Shown piece by piece: positions 56,329 to 64,000 of a stretch of DNA of 64,000 bases (the first letter of the stretch is position 1; each line of letters starts with the position of its first letter). Both the position numbers and the translations under genes were made by a program. This DNA comes from Variovorax sp. DXTD-1. Lineage in GTDB: Bacteria > Pseudomonadota > Gammaproteobacteria > Burkholderiales > Burkholderiaceae_C. The DNA lies in contig NZ_RWKH01000012.1 in the NCBI RefSeq assembly GCF_003984625.1, positions 62,001-126,000 of the forward strand, read 5' to 3'. The notes under the pieces are model-generated. The model was not told the DNA's origin. It did no database searches and saw nothing but the letters and a program-made list of their open reading frames with translations.

Positions 56329-56811
56329 TTAGCCCAGCGGCAGCCGGGGCTCGAACTTCGCGCGCTTCAGGCTGAAGAAGGCCTTGACGTTGCGCACGTT
56401 GGCGTCGGCGTTGAAAAGCCGCTGCGCGAGCGCGCCGTAGCCGGGCATGTCGCGGGCGGCCACCACCAGCACGAAGTCCGGGCCCGGCGAAACGCGCCAG
56501 CATTGCTGCACGGCGTCGTCGGCGATCACGCGCGCCTCGAAGGCGTCGAGTGCTGCCGCGTCTTGCCTGTCGAGCGAAATTTCAACCACCGCCTGCAGGC
56601 CGTGGCCCAGCACCGTGGCCAGGCGGTCCGGCGAAAGCAATGCGACTTGCCGCTCGATGAGCCCTTCCTGCCGCAGGCGCTGCACACGGCGCAGGCACGT
56701 CGGCGGCGAAATGCCGACATCCTCGGCCAGCCGCTGGTTGGTCTGCGAGGCGTCGCGCTGCAGCGCGTCGAGCAGGCGCAGATCTATTGCATCGAGCGAG
56801 ATTGATTCCAT
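56329..56811 (-). CDS. Lrp/AsnC-family transcriptional regulator
   Basis: The 160-residue protein has the AsnC winged helix (LDAIDLRLLDALQRDASQTNQRLAEDVGISPPTCLRRVQRLRQEGLIERQ) and a RAM ligand-binding domain. The ATG at 56811 is used. It reads away from glmS across a 138-bp AT-rich gap full of TATGGA/TCCATA repeats, typical of an autoregulated Lrp-type promoter, and it may also act on glmS. Its ligand is unknown, probably an amino acid. Confidence 0.9.
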   Translation of the reverse strand: MESISLDAIDLRLLDALQRDASQTNQRLAEDVGISPPTCLRRVQRLRQEGLIERQVALLSPDRLATVLGHGLQAVVEISLDRQDAAALDAFEARVIADDAVQQCWRVSPGPDFVLVVAARDMPGYGALAQRLFNADANVRNVKAFFSLKRAKFEPRLPLG

Positions 56812-56870
56812 ATACGCAGAAATTATGGAATAAAAATCCATATCCTTCGAATGATGAAATAAATCATCAT
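56805..56870. promoter_or_regulatory. cluster of inverted repeats between lrp-like and glmS genes
   Basis: ATTCCATA-N11-TATGGAAT (56805-56831, perfect 8-bp arms) overlaps TATGGA-N7-TCCATA (56824-56842). A third palindrome, ATGATGA-N6-TCATCAT, is at 56851-56870. The first covers the regulator's own start codon. AT-rich, tandem palindromes fit cooperative Lrp/AsnC binding. Confidence 0.6.
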
Positions 56871-56949
56871 AAATGGCGGAATTTTGAGCGCATATTTTTC
56901 TGCCTCGTCTCTACCATCAAACCTCCTCTTCATTCAAAGGCAGCTCACC

Positions 56950-58830
56950 ATGTGCGGCATCGTCGGCGCAGCGTCCCATCGCAACATCGTTCCGGTCCTG
57001 GTCCAGGGGCTTCAAAGGCTCGAATACCGAGGTTACGACTCCTGTGGCGTGGCGGTTCATGCGGGCGGCCTTACGCGTGCGCGCACCACATCGCGCGTGG
57101 CGGACCTCGTCACGCAAGTGCGCGAAGACCATGTCGAAGGCCTGACCGGCATTGCCCACACGCGCTGGGCCACGCACGGCGCCCCGGCCGTGCACAACGC
57201 GCACCCGCACTTCAGCCATGGCCCCGGCGCCGACGCGCAAGGCGCGCGCCCCGGCCGCATCGCACTGGTTCACAACGGCATCATCGAAAACCACGAAGCA
57301 CTGCGTGCGACGCTCGAGGCCAAGGGCTACGTCTTCGAGAGCCAGACCGACACCGAGGTGATCGCCCACCTGGTCGACAGCCTGTACGACGGCGACCTGT
57401 TCGAAGCGGTGAAGGCCGCGGTGCTGCAACTGCACGGCGCCTATGCCATTGCAGTGATCTGCCGCGACGAACCGCAGCGCGTGGTCGGCGCGCGCGCGGG
57501 CTCGCCGCTCATTCTTGGCGTAGGCAAGGAAGGCGGCGAAAACTTTCTTGCAAGCGATGCCATGGCCCTGGCCGGCGTCACCGACCAGATCGTCTATCTC
57601 GAAGAAGGCGACGTGGTCGATGTGCAGCCCGGCAAATACTGGATCGTCGACCGCAGCCACAAGCCCGTGCAGCGGCAGGTGCGCACCGTGCAGGCGCACA
57701 GCGGCGCGGCCGAGCTCGGCCCCTACCGCCACTACATGCAAAAGGAAATCTTCGAGCAGCCGCGCGCCATTGGCGACACGCTCGAAGGCGTGGCCGGCAT
57801 CGTGCCGGAGCTGTTCGACGGCATCGGGCAGGACGGTGCCACCGGCGCCAGCGCGCACCGCGTGTTCAAGGACATCGACAAGATCCTCATTCTTGCGTGC
57901 GGCACCAGCTACTACAGCGGCTGCACCGCCAAGTACTGGCTCGAGGGCATCGCCAAGATCTCGACGCAGGTCGAGATCGCGAGCGAGTACCGCTACCGCG
58001 ACTCGGTGCCCGACCCCAAGACGCTCGTCGTCACCATCAGCCAGTCGGGCGAAACTGCCGACACGCTGGCGGCGCTCAAGCATGCGCGATCGCTCGGGAT
58101 GGAGCAGACCCTCACCATCTGCAACGTGGCCACCAGTGCCATGGTGCGCGAATGCAAGCTTGCCTACATCACGCGTGCCGGCGTCGAAATTGGCGTGGCC
58201 TCGACCAAGGCCTTCACCACGCAGCTGGCCGGCCTGTTCCTGCTGACCCTTGCCATTGCGCAGAGCAAGGGGCGCCTCACCGAAGCCGACGAGGCGCGCT
58301 ACCTGAAGGAAATGCGCCACCTGCCCGTGGCACTGCAATCGGTGCTCGCGCTCGAGCCGCAGATCATCGGCTGGGCCGAAGACTTCGCACGCAAGGACAA
58401 CGCGCTCTTCTTGGGTCGCGGGCTGCACTACCCGATTGCACTCGAAGGCGCGCTCAAGCTCAAGGAAGTGACCTACATCCACGCCGAGGCCTATGCCGCC
58501 GGCGAACTCAAGCACGGTCCGCTCGCGCTCGTGACGAGCGAGATGCCGGTCGTCGCGGTCGCGCCGAACGACGCGCTGCTCGAAAAGCTCAAGAGCAACC
58601 TGCAGGAAGTGCGCGCGCGCGGCGGCGTGCTCTATGTGCTGGCCGACGGAGACACCAAGATCAAGGGCAGCGAAGGCCTGCACGTGATCCGCATGCCCGA
58701 GCACTACGGCGCGCTGTCGCCGCTGCTGCATGTGGTGCCGCTGCAGCTGCTGGCGTACCACACGGCGTGTGCGCGAGGGACCGATGTGGACAAGCCGCGC
58801 AATCTTGCGAAGAGCGTGACAGTGGAGTGA
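56950..58830 (+). CDS. glmS: glutamine--fructose-6-phosphate aminotransferase
   Basis: It makes glucosamine-6-phosphate from fructose-6-phosphate and glutamine, the first step of the amino-sugar pathway. The 626-residue protein starts [12 protein letters not shown] with the catalytic Cys2 of the glutaminase domain, followed by RWATHGAP and HNGIIENH. Two SIS isomerase domains hold [18 protein letters not shown] and [10 protein letters not shown]-like [11 protein letters not shown], and the end is KSVTVE, as in all GlmS. No glmS ribozyme motif is visible upstream, as expected for a proteobacterium. An alternative Met lies upstream but MCGIVG is invariant. Confidence 0.97.
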   Translation: MCGIVGAASHRNIVPVLVQGLQRLEYRGYDSCGVAVHAGGLTRARTTSRVADLVTQVREDHVEGLTGIAHTRWATHGAPAVHNAHPHFSHGPGADAQGARPGRIALVHNGIIENHEALRATLEAKGYVFESQTDTEVIAHLVDSLYDGDLFEAVKAAVLQLHGAYAIAVICRDEPQRVVGARAGSPLILGVGKEGGENFLASDAMALAGVTDQIVYLEEGDVVDVQPGKYWIVDRSHKPVQRQVRTVQAHSGAAELGPYRHYMQKEIFEQPRAIGDTLEGVAGIVPELFDGIGQDGATGASAHRVFKDIDKILILACGTSYYSGCTAKYWLEGIAKISTQVEIASEYRYRDSVPDPKTLVVTISQSGETADTLAALKHARSLGMEQTLTICNVATSAMVRECKLAYITRAGVEIGVASTKAFTTQLAGLFLLTLAIAQSKGRLTEADEARYLKEMRHLPVALQSVLALEPQIIGWAEDFARKDNALFLGRGLHYPIALEGALKLKEVTYIHAEAYAAGELKHGPLALVTSEMPVVAVAPNDALLEKLKSNLQEVRARGGVLYVLADGDTKIKGSEGLHVIRMPEHYGALSPLLHVVPLQLLAYHTACARGTDVDKPRNLAKSVTVE

Positions 58831-58864
58831 GGCGGGGCTGCGGCGCTTGGTCGTTGTTCCTTGC

Positions 58865-58919
58865 CATTAATGTCGGAGATAGAGCAACAGAGTCTGAGAC
58901 GGTGCATTAAAGTCTGAGA
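58865..58919. repeat. three direct repeats with a 20-bp period
   Basis: CATTAATGTCGGAGA (58865), CAACAGAGTCTGAGA (58885) and CATTAAAGTCTGAGA (58905) repeat at exact 20-bp steps with a shared GTCtGAGA core. Units 1 and 3 match at 13 of 15 bases. Tandem sites like this occur at transposon ends (for example IS21-type) or as iterons; no transposase or rep gene is near. Confidence 0.65.
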
Positions 58920-58938
58920 GAACAATCGGAGGCGGCTA

Positions 58939-58994
58939 TCGGCCAGAACCGGTCATTCATCGCTCCGGCAGAATTCGGCCGGTAGCAGTCATTT
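58939..58994. repeat. two copies of a TCGGCC-type 20-nt intergenic motif
   Basis: TCGGCCAGAACCGGTCATTC (58939-58958) and TCGGCCGGTAGCAGTCATTT (58975-58994) share most positions. A third related copy, TCGGCCAGAACCCGACTTTC, lies at 61973-61992 between the NmrA-like and P-loop genes. They resemble small dispersed repeats of accessory DNA; function unknown. Confidence 0.5.
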
Positions 58995-59015
58995 GCAGGA
59001 CCACACCAACGCATC

Positions 59016-59315
59016 ATGAAATGGCCATTTGATCAGCCCCGCAACTGCGCAACGGTCTACTCGAAAAGTGTTTTGGATCGTAGTAAGCCGATCCTGGTCG
59101 TTTCACATGACGAGGATGACCACGCATGGCAGTTCCTGGACGGAATCAGCGAGGAGTTGGAAGACCTTGCGATAGCCGGCCTAGGCCACGTCCTGGAAAT
59201 CGACCCTGCAATAGTGCAGCTCGCAGACCTTGCTCCCGGATTCCGGGCCACTCGCGCGGGCTCTGAAGAGCAATGGATTATCGAACGGGTGCCGCCTGAC
59301 GAGGACGAGGAGTGA
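59016..59315 (+). CDS. uncharacterised small acidic protein
   Basis: The 99-residue protein begins MKWPFDQPRNCATVYSKSVLDRSKPILVVSHDEDDHAWQFLDG and ends in DEDEE. I recognise the NCAT-HDEDDHxWQFLDG pattern as a widespread small family of unknown function, from memory; I cannot name a Pfam entry. It has no signal peptide or membrane helix. Such proteins often occur alone in accessory regions and may be immunity-like, but nothing here shows that. Coding is on the plus strand between repeats and the EF-Tu-like gene. Confidence 0.65.
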   Translation: MKWPFDQPRNCATVYSKSVLDRSKPILVVSHDEDDHAWQFLDGISEELEDLAIAGLGHVLEIDPAIVQLADLAPGFRATRAGSEEQWIIERVPPDEDEE

Positions 59316-59429
59316 AGTCTCCTCTCCCTCGGACAGCTAACGCCCTCGCTAGGACGGCGGCCACCGCCCAACCTGACGCTCACAATTCCGCCCCACTTCG
59401 CCCATCAGCATTCATCCATCAATCCACAT

Positions 59430-59735
59430 ATGTCCGGTGCGAAGGTAGTAGTTCAGTTCATTGCTGCAGACGTTGGTGGTCGGACAATGCCCGCATGCCT
59501 GACGCAGAAGTACCGACCTCACTTTCGCGTCGGGAGCGGGGAGTACTTGGGCGTCGTCTTTTCCGGCGATGAATCGAGCGAGCCGATTCAGCCTGGGATT
59601 TGTATGAATGCGGACGTACGGTTCGTCTACGCGCCCAATGTCGACTACGGGGACCTGGTCGTCGGAGCACAATTTCAGATCCTTGAAGGTGCACGGATTG
59701 TCGGAATCGGCGTGATCAGTGAACTGGTCACATGA
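59430..59735 (+). CDS. stand-alone protein resembling EF-Tu domain III
   Basis: The 101-residue protein reads GGRTMPACLTQKYRPHFRV, then PGICMNADVRFVYAPNVDYGDLVVGAQFQILEGARIVGIGVISELV. This follows the EF-Tu C-terminal beta barrel (GGRHTPFFxNYRPQFY ... PGDxxxxxVELIxPxAMxxGxRFAIREGGRTVGAGVV). There is no GTPase domain. It is not a fragment of a broken tuf gene, since its ends are clean and no other EF-Tu sequence is near. Function unknown. A weak start context leaves the ATG at 59430 tentative. Confidence 0.62.
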   Translation: MSGAKVVVQFIAADVGGRTMPACLTQKYRPHFRVGSGEYLGVVFSGDESSEPIQPGICMNADVRFVYAPNVDYGDLVVGAQFQILEGARIVGIGVISELVT

Positions 59736-59973
59736 AAGTCCCGTCGCGGCCATGAGGGTTCGTTCGCGATCCGTCCGAAAGCGGACGCTTCCGCTGCGCA
59801 CGGCAAGCCGCATCATCTCTCGCCACCGCGCTTGCTCATTGAACCGTAGGGCTGCGCTGGATGCTCCTAGCTGTCAGCCGAATCGCTAGCCACTGCAACC
59901 GCCCCGACAACGATAGCAACAACACAGAGAGTTCGATCCCGAGCGTCGCGATTGAAGATGGCGATAGCATGTA

Positions 59974-59992
59974 TGTCGTTTCTTAAATGACA
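59974..59992. promoter_or_regulatory. 19-bp palindrome upstream of the LysR gene
   Basis: TGTCGTTTCTTAAATGACA lies 12 bp before the LysR ATG at 60004. It shares TGTC-TT--T-AAATGACA with the site before the NmrA-like gene. A likely LysR-type autoregulatory operator. Confidence 0.6.
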
Positions 59993-60003
59993 AATTGGCA
60001 TGT

Positions 60004-60912
60004 ATGGCAGGCTTTGACGATCGGGTGACAAACGGGATCAGCGTGCTGTCCGCGATCGTCGACAGCGGCACGTTTGCGGCGGCTGGCGACATACTGAACA
60101 TGTCGCAATCTGGCGTCAGCCGGTCGATTGCGCGGCTTGAGGCGCGGCTGGGTATTCGGCTGCTCGAACGCACCACGCGATCTGTCAGCCTCACCGACGA
60201 GGGCAGGCGCTTCTACGAGCAGGTGATGCCCCTTTTGGCCGGCCTGGAAGAGGCTGCGGCCTCCGCCGCCCAAGGCGCGGCCGCCGTTCGCGGGCGCCTG
60301 AGGGTCAATCTTGATCCGTATTTCTCTCGGCTGATCCTGGGGCCAAGGCTGGGCGCATTCCTCGAGAGCTACCCGCAGTTGCGCCTCGAACTGATCACAA
60401 CGGATCGCCTGGGCGACCTTGTGGCCGATGGTTTCGATCTGGCCGTGCGCTTCGGAAATCCTCGCCCGTCGACACTGGTTGCACGCAAGCTGCTGGACAC
60501 CCGGATGGTGACCATCGCAGCGCCCGCCTACCTCAAGCGCTACGGCCATCCCAAAGACCCACGCGAACTCGAGAAGGGCCATCACGTCTGCATTCAGTTC
60601 CGTGATCCGGAGTCCGGGCGCCCCTATCCATGGGAGTTTCACAAACGTCGCAAGAAGCTGGTGCTCGAAACCAGCGGCTCGTTGACGGTCAATGATGCCG
60701 GAACGCTGTACAGCGTATGCCTCGCCGGTCACGGGATGGCCCAAGTCATGGACTTGGGCGTCGGGCCGATGATTGCCGATGGACGATTGGTCGAGGTGTT
60801 TCCAGACTGGCCCGATGAGCGGTTTCCGTTGTATGCGCTGCACCCGTCACGCCATCATGTGCCCGCGAAGACGCGCGCGTTTCTGGACTTCATCGTCGCG
60901 CTGCTGCATTAG
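60004..60912 (+). CDS. LysR-family transcriptional regulator
   Basis: The 302-residue regulator has the HTH GISVLSAIVDSGTFAAAGDILNMSQSGVSRSIARLEARLGIRLLERTTRSVSLTDEG and a LysR substrate-binding domain. I use the ATG at 60004; a TTG at 59995 is also open. The gene is followed, 123 bp later on the same strand, by the NmrA-like gene, whose upstream region repeats the palindrome found before this gene. This supports direct regulation of that gene. Confidence 0.9.
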   Translation: MAGFDDRVTNGISVLSAIVDSGTFAAAGDILNMSQSGVSRSIARLEARLGIRLLERTTRSVSLTDEGRRFYEQVMPLLAGLEEAAASAAQGAAAVRGRLRVNLDPYFSRLILGPRLGAFLESYPQLRLELITTDRLGDLVADGFDLAVRFGNPRPSTLVARKLLDTRMVTIAAPAYLKRYGHPKDPRELEKGHHVCIQFRDPESGRPYPWEFHKRRKKLVLETSGSLTVNDAGTLYSVCLAGHGMAQVMDLGVGPMIADGRLVEVFPDWPDERFPLYALHPSRHHVPAKTRAFLDFIVALLH

Positions 60913-60936
60913 CCTCCAGCTTCAATGATGATCTTG

Positions 60937-60955
60937 TGTCATTAATGAAATGACA
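60937..60955. promoter_or_regulatory. 19-bp palindrome upstream of the NmrA-like gene
   Basis: TGTCATTAATGAAATGACA has near-perfect dyad symmetry and matches the site at 59974. A TGTCATT half-site follows at 60960-60966. It lies 81 bp before the NmrA-like ATG, a usual distance for LysR activation. Confidence 0.6.
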
Positions 60956-61035
60956 CCCATGTCATTGAAGTAACAAGCTCGTTCTCCGAGACTTCTTGCA
61001 CCGCGGCTCAGTGCCGCCTTCCCAAGGAGTCTCGA

Positions 61036-61896
61036 ATGTTCGCCATTACAGGAATTACAGGTCAGGTCGGGGGTACCGTCGCAAGGGCACTCATCGACAA
61101 TGGACAGCGGGTACGAGCAGTCGTGCGCAATGCTGAAAAGGGCGCGGCATGGGCGCGCAAAGGATGTGAGGTCGCAGTCGCGGACCTGTACGATGCCGCC
61201 GCACTGAAGAAGGCCTTCGCCGGCGTGCAAGGAGTTTTCTTCCTGCTGCCGCCGGTGTTCGATCCGTCGCCCGACTTTAACGAAGCGCGTCGTGTGATCG
61301 CCGCCGTCCGTGAGGCGCTCGAAGTCGCGCGGCCCTCCAAGGTTGTCTCCCTGTCGACGATAGGCGCTCAAGCGCTGCAGCCAAACCTGCTGCAGCAGCA
61401 CCAGTTGCAGGAGAAAAGCCTGGGAACCTTGCCGCTGCCTATCACCTTCTTGCGCGCCGCCTGGTTCATGGAGAACGCGACATGGGATGTCGCACCGGCC
61501 CGCACGACCGGCGTGATCCCGAGCTTTCTCTACCCGTTGGACAAGCCGGTGCCGATGGTCGCCACCGAGGACATCGGGCGCGTGGCGGCCGAGTTGCTCC
61601 AGGAAACCTGGCAAGGCAGGCGCGTCGTCGAATTGGAAAGCGCGCGCTTGTCACCCAATGACATCGCCGCGGCCTTTGGGCGCGTGCTCGAACGCGAGGT
61701 GCGGATGGAAGCGGTGCCGCGCGCCACCTGGGAGGCGCTGTTCAAGTCGCAGGGGATGAAGAACCCGGTGCCACGCGCCCAGATGCTGGATGGCTTCAAC
61801 GAAGGGTGGATCGACTTCGAGGGTGACGCATCCAGCACGCGCAAAGGCACCGTGTCCCTGGATACGGTTCTGCAAACCCTGATCGCGCGCGCCTGA
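61036..61896 (+). CDS. NmrA-like NAD(P)-binding protein
   Basis: The 286-residue protein has an N-terminal Rossmann fold with FAITGITGQVGGTVARALIDNGQRVRAVVRN, the extended-SDR/NmrA form (GxxGxxG). It lacks the catalytic YxxxK pair, as many NmrA-like redox sensors do; oxidoreductase activity towards quinones is also known in this group. AGGAG lies 10 bases before the ATG at 61036 (CCCAAGGAGTCTCGAATG). Likely activated by the LysR protein encoded upstream. Confidence 0.87.
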   Translation: MFAITGITGQVGGTVARALIDNGQRVRAVVRNAEKGAAWARKGCEVAVADLYDAAALKKAFAGVQGVFFLLPPVFDPSPDFNEARRVIAAVREALEVARPSKVVSLSTIGAQALQPNLLQQHQLQEKSLGTLPLPITFLRAAWFMENATWDVAPARTTGVIPSFLYPLDKPVPMVATEDIGRVAAELLQETWQGRRVVELESARLSPNDIAAAFGRVLEREVRMEAVPRATWEALFKSQGMKNPVPRAQMLDGFNEGWIDFEGDASSTRKGTVSLDTVLQTLIARA

Positions 61897-62025
61897 CAGG
61901 AGTCATGACCGCTTTCGAGAAGATCGGACGACGGCTCAGGGCCCGAAGCCCCAAGGCCGCGACCGGCTACAGTCGGCCAGAACCCGACTTTCGAGTGGCC
62001 GGCTTTCTAACCATTTTTCAGCAGC

Positions 62026-62574
62026 ATGAAACTTGTTTTTGTCCATGGCCCCGTCGCTTCTGGAAAGCTAACCATTGCGAAGGAACTCGGGCGCATAACC
62101 GGCTACGCCGTCTTCCACAACCACTTGGTGGTTGATGCCGTGGCAGCGGTGTTCCCTTTCGGAACCGAGCAGTTTGTGAGGCTGCGCGAAAAAATGTGGC
62201 TCGACATAATGCGCGAGGCGGCAATGGCTAAGCGGTCTCTCATCTTCACGTTTGCGCCAGAGCCGACGGTCGTCGAAGGCTTCGACGGGCGGGTGGTGGA
62301 GCGCGTGAGGGCCGCCGGTGGCAGTACCCATTTTGTGCAACTGACCGTTCCTGCAGCCGTACAAGAGAAACGTCTTACGGCGCCGAGCCGGGCTGCTTTT
62401 GGAAAGCTTCAGTCGGTGGACCTTCTGCGTGAATTGCGCACCCAGTTTGAAGCGTCCGAGCGGGCGATGCCGAAAGGGGAAGTAGTCATTGATACCTCCG
62501 CTCTCGGCCCTGCAGAGGCCGCACGCAAGATTGCCGAAACATTGGGTCTGCCACTCCTGCCAACTCCTCACTAA
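62026..62574 (+). CDS. P-loop nucleotide kinase-like protein
   Basis: The 182-residue protein starts MKLVFVHGPVASGKLTIAKELG. This is a Walker A motif in which the usual Ser/Thr after Lys is Leu, followed by Thr. The fold suits small nucleoside/shikimate-kinase-like or resistance-type phosphotransferases; HNHLVVDAVAAVFPFG and the charged tail give no clear substrate. No signal peptide. One copy of the TCGGCC motif lies just upstream (61973-61992). It may be a functional kinase or a diverged one. Confidence 0.65.
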   Translation: MKLVFVHGPVASGKLTIAKELGRITGYAVFHNHLVVDAVAAVFPFGTEQFVRLREKMWLDIMREAAMAKRSLIFTFAPEPTVVEGFDGRVVERVRAAGGSTHFVQLTVPAAVQEKRLTAPSRAAFGKLQSVDLLRELRTQFEASERAMPKGEVVIDTSALGPAEAARKIAETLGLPLLPTPH

Positions 62575-62730
62575 CCGCGGCCATTTGAGACAATGAGGCG
62601 TCGGCTCCGCGGGAGGTCACACCGAGCGTCCGCTCCCGGGCGGGCTGAAGGTCAGCAGTGGGCCCCAAGCAGACGTACAACGGCGCTCACCTGTTGCGCG
62701 CGTGCCAATCGCCAACGCAACGCTCCCACA

Positions 62731-62988
62731 TCACTCGCGCTCCCCCGCCTCCGCGCCAGGCTCCGTCTTGACCAATCCGCGGATGTTGAGCGCTGCAAGG
62801 CAGGCTTGCAAGGCGATGAGCGCCGTAGCCGAGGTGTGAACGCCCCAGACGGTCCAGAGCACGTTGCTCAGAAGGAATACCCAGAAACCAAGGTTGCGGC
62901 GGCGTTTGTCGAGCGAGGCGACCAGCCACGCTGCAGCGACTGAAGCCACGAATGCCGGCCATTGCACCAGATCAAGCGCTTCGCTCAT
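62731..62988 (-). CDS. small membrane protein of unknown function
   Basis: The 85-residue protein has three hydrophobic stretches (WPAFVASVAAAWLVAS, LGFWVFLLSNVLWTVWGVH, ALIALQACLAALNIRG) and an acidic tail EAGERE. The RRRNLGFWVFLLSNVLW segment recalls small membrane proteins of unknown role. No adjacent gene suggests function. The start MSEALDLVQW is at 62988. Confidence 0.6.
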   Translation of the reverse strand: MSEALDLVQWPAFVASVAAAWLVASLDKRRRNLGFWVFLLSNVLWTVWGVHTSATALIALQACLAALNIRGLVKTEPGAEAGERE

Positions 62989-63178
62989 GGCAAACAGGGT
63001 GGCGTCGGCTGCTTTTCCGATTCGTCAGGCGATATAGAACTCCGATGTAGGCGGCGCCCGCGGCAGCTGTGCAGCCTCGCTGACGGATGGGCCGCACGCT
63101 CCACACACGCGCCGAGGGTTCTTGAAGATTTCGCCGCAAGCCAAGGCTGTCAATTTCCACGAAGGCCAGGTGTGATGG

Positions 63179-64000
63179 CTACTCTCCGTCCAACCGGTCC
63201 CGCCGCATGGCACGCCACAGCGCGAGGTCGTAGCCGATCTTCAGCAGCCCGCAGGCGATGAGCGGTAGCGAGATCCATCCCGCTGCAAACAGCGCGCCGC
63301 TGATCGTCGGGCTGATGGCCGCGGCAAGGCTGCGCGGCACGGCCGTGAAGCTCGCCGCGGCGCTGCGCTCCGCCGGTGTGACCACCGCCATCACATACGC
63401 CGTTCGCGTGGGCACGTCCATCGACGACAGCGCACTGCGAACCATCAAGAGGCCGAGCGCGATCGGCAAGCTGGGCGCCAGCGCCGCAAGTACCAGGCAG
63501 ACGTTGGCCGGCAAGTGCGTGAAGACCATGGTGTTGAGCAGGCCGATGCGTCGGGCGACCACCGGGGCGGCAAGCTGCGATGCCGCGCCGAGCAAACCGG
63601 TCCAGAAGAAGAACACGCCCGCCTGGGTCAGCGAGAGGCCGAACCGCTCCAGCAGCCACAGCGACATCAGCGCGTTGATGGCGAGTCCACCGGCAAACGA
63701 ATCGACGCTGAAGAGCGCCGCCAGCCGCATCACCACGCGCCGCGACGGCCCGAGCGGCGCCGGCGGCACAGGCGCGCCGTTCGGGCTGCTGCCGGTGCCG
63801 ACGTGCGCGGGCAGCTTCCGGTAAAGCCAGAACACGGCCAACCCGATCACCGCGTAGACCACGAACATTCCGCGCAGTGCTTCAGGCCGCGTGAACCCGC
63901 TGTGCCGAACCAGCCAGTCGGGCACTGCCGCGGCCAATGCACCCAATGCCGCACACAACGCACCCAGCAGGCTGTAGCGCGCGAACAGGGCCGTGCGGGC
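63179..64000 (-). CDS. MFS transporter, C-terminal part (truncated by window edge)
   Basis: The open frame runs off the right end of the window with ARTALFARYSLLGAL in frame before the first visible TTG, so the gene starts beyond 64000. The visible part holds about seven to eight hydrophobic helices, a cytoplasmic loop with GPSRRVVMRL, and ends in RRDRLDGE. The family is the major facilitator superfamily; helix RTAYVMAVVTPAERSAAASF and its loops suggest a drug- or sugar-type exporter, but the substrate is unknown. It is on the minus strand, separated from the small membrane gene by 190 bp. Confidence 0.83.
   Translation of the reverse strand, partial: ARTALFARYSLLGALCAALGALAAAVPDWLVRHSGFTRPEALRGMFVVYAVIGLAVFWLYRKLPAHVGTGSSPNGAPVPPAPLGPSRRVVMRLAALFSVDSFAGGLAINALMSLWLLERFGLSLTQAGVFFFWTGLLGAASQLAAPVVARRIGLLNTMVFTHLPANVCLVLAALAPSLPIALGLLMVRSALSSMDVPTRTAYVMAVVTPAERSAAASFTAVPRSLAAAISPTISGALFAAGWISLPLIACGLLKIGYDLALWRAMRRDRLDGE

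Noticed and set aside
56812-56949. A glmS ribozyme upstream of glmS
   Set aside because: The ribozyme is known from Gram-positive bacteria; the gap is short, AT-rich and made of palindromes for protein binding, without the ribozyme core.
59318-59429. An attC-like integron site between the small accessory genes
   Set aside because: A TAAC core is present near 59338, but no matching GTTRRRY partner or paired L/R boxes are found, and no integrase is seen.

Overview
The window reads as an ordinary chromosomal segment of a GC-rich betaproteobacterium. Gene order (accB-accC-prmA, ffh next to a ccsA-like gene and pilS/pilR, glmU-lrp-glmS), an (A/P)AKK histone H1-like protein and a long palindromic repeat seen in this group point to Burkholderiales, family Comamonadaceae, most like Variovorax. 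The taxonomic call is inference from content; no 16S gene is present. No tRNA, rRNA, CRISPR array, complete insertion sequence or prophage was found.

1-10.7 kb: the end of a TlpA-like gene, fatty-acid synthesis genes accB and accC, prmA, a zinc-ribbon/DUF3426 membrane protein, a PfkB-type kinase, a histone H1-like protein, and the class Ia ribonucleotide reductase genes nrdA and nrdB (minus strand). nrdA has a convincing promoter with twin NrdR boxes 31 bp apart. 10.9-17.5 kb: a minus-strand run ccsA-like / PP0621 family / pilS / pilR / ampD, divergent from ffh. 17.5-25.5 kb: opgH, then a three-gene glrK-qseG-glrR-type signalling cluster translationally coupled to miaB, and a small secreted protein of unknown function.

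25.6-34.7 kb: an RND efflux pair, a histidine phosphatase, a DUF4136 lipoprotein, ttcA, folB, a pteridine-reductase-like SDR and a MidA/NDUFAF7 methyltransferase. 34.66-35.24 kb is a 581-bp imperfect palindrome with no gene. 35.3-40.8 kb: a TauD-family dioxygenase, DUF5329, a hisN-like phosphatase, DUF2905, a ROK kinase, and a MocR regulator divergent from a small DUF2917-like gene. 40.8-46.3 kb: a tightly overlapped trehalose operon (otsB, a GH15 hydrolase, otsA) and cca. 46.4-54.9 kb: ompW, a GST, mgtC-like, a Slt70-type transglycosylase, 5-formyl-THF cyclo-ligase, a LysR regulator divergent from a second DUF2917 gene, a BLUF photoreceptor divergent from a Crp/Fnr regulator, and a DUF6279 lipoprotein whose start codon overlaps that of glmU. 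54.9-58.8 kb: glmU, an Lrp/AsnC regulator and glmS, which make UDP-GlcNAc precursors.

After glmS the texture changes (58.83-64 kb). There are short direct repeats with a 20-bp period, a dispersed 20-nt intergenic motif, a small uncharacterised acidic protein, a stand-alone protein resembling EF-Tu domain III, a LysR regulator and an NmrA-type gene that share a 19-bp palindrome, a P-loop kinase-like protein, a small membrane protein and a truncated MFS transporter. This is the most accessory-like part. I did not find a clearly new multi-gene system. The best leads are the long palindrome, the 20-bp-period repeats, the EF-Tu domain III-like orphan, the BLUF/Fnr divergon and several unannotated operator-like palindromes.
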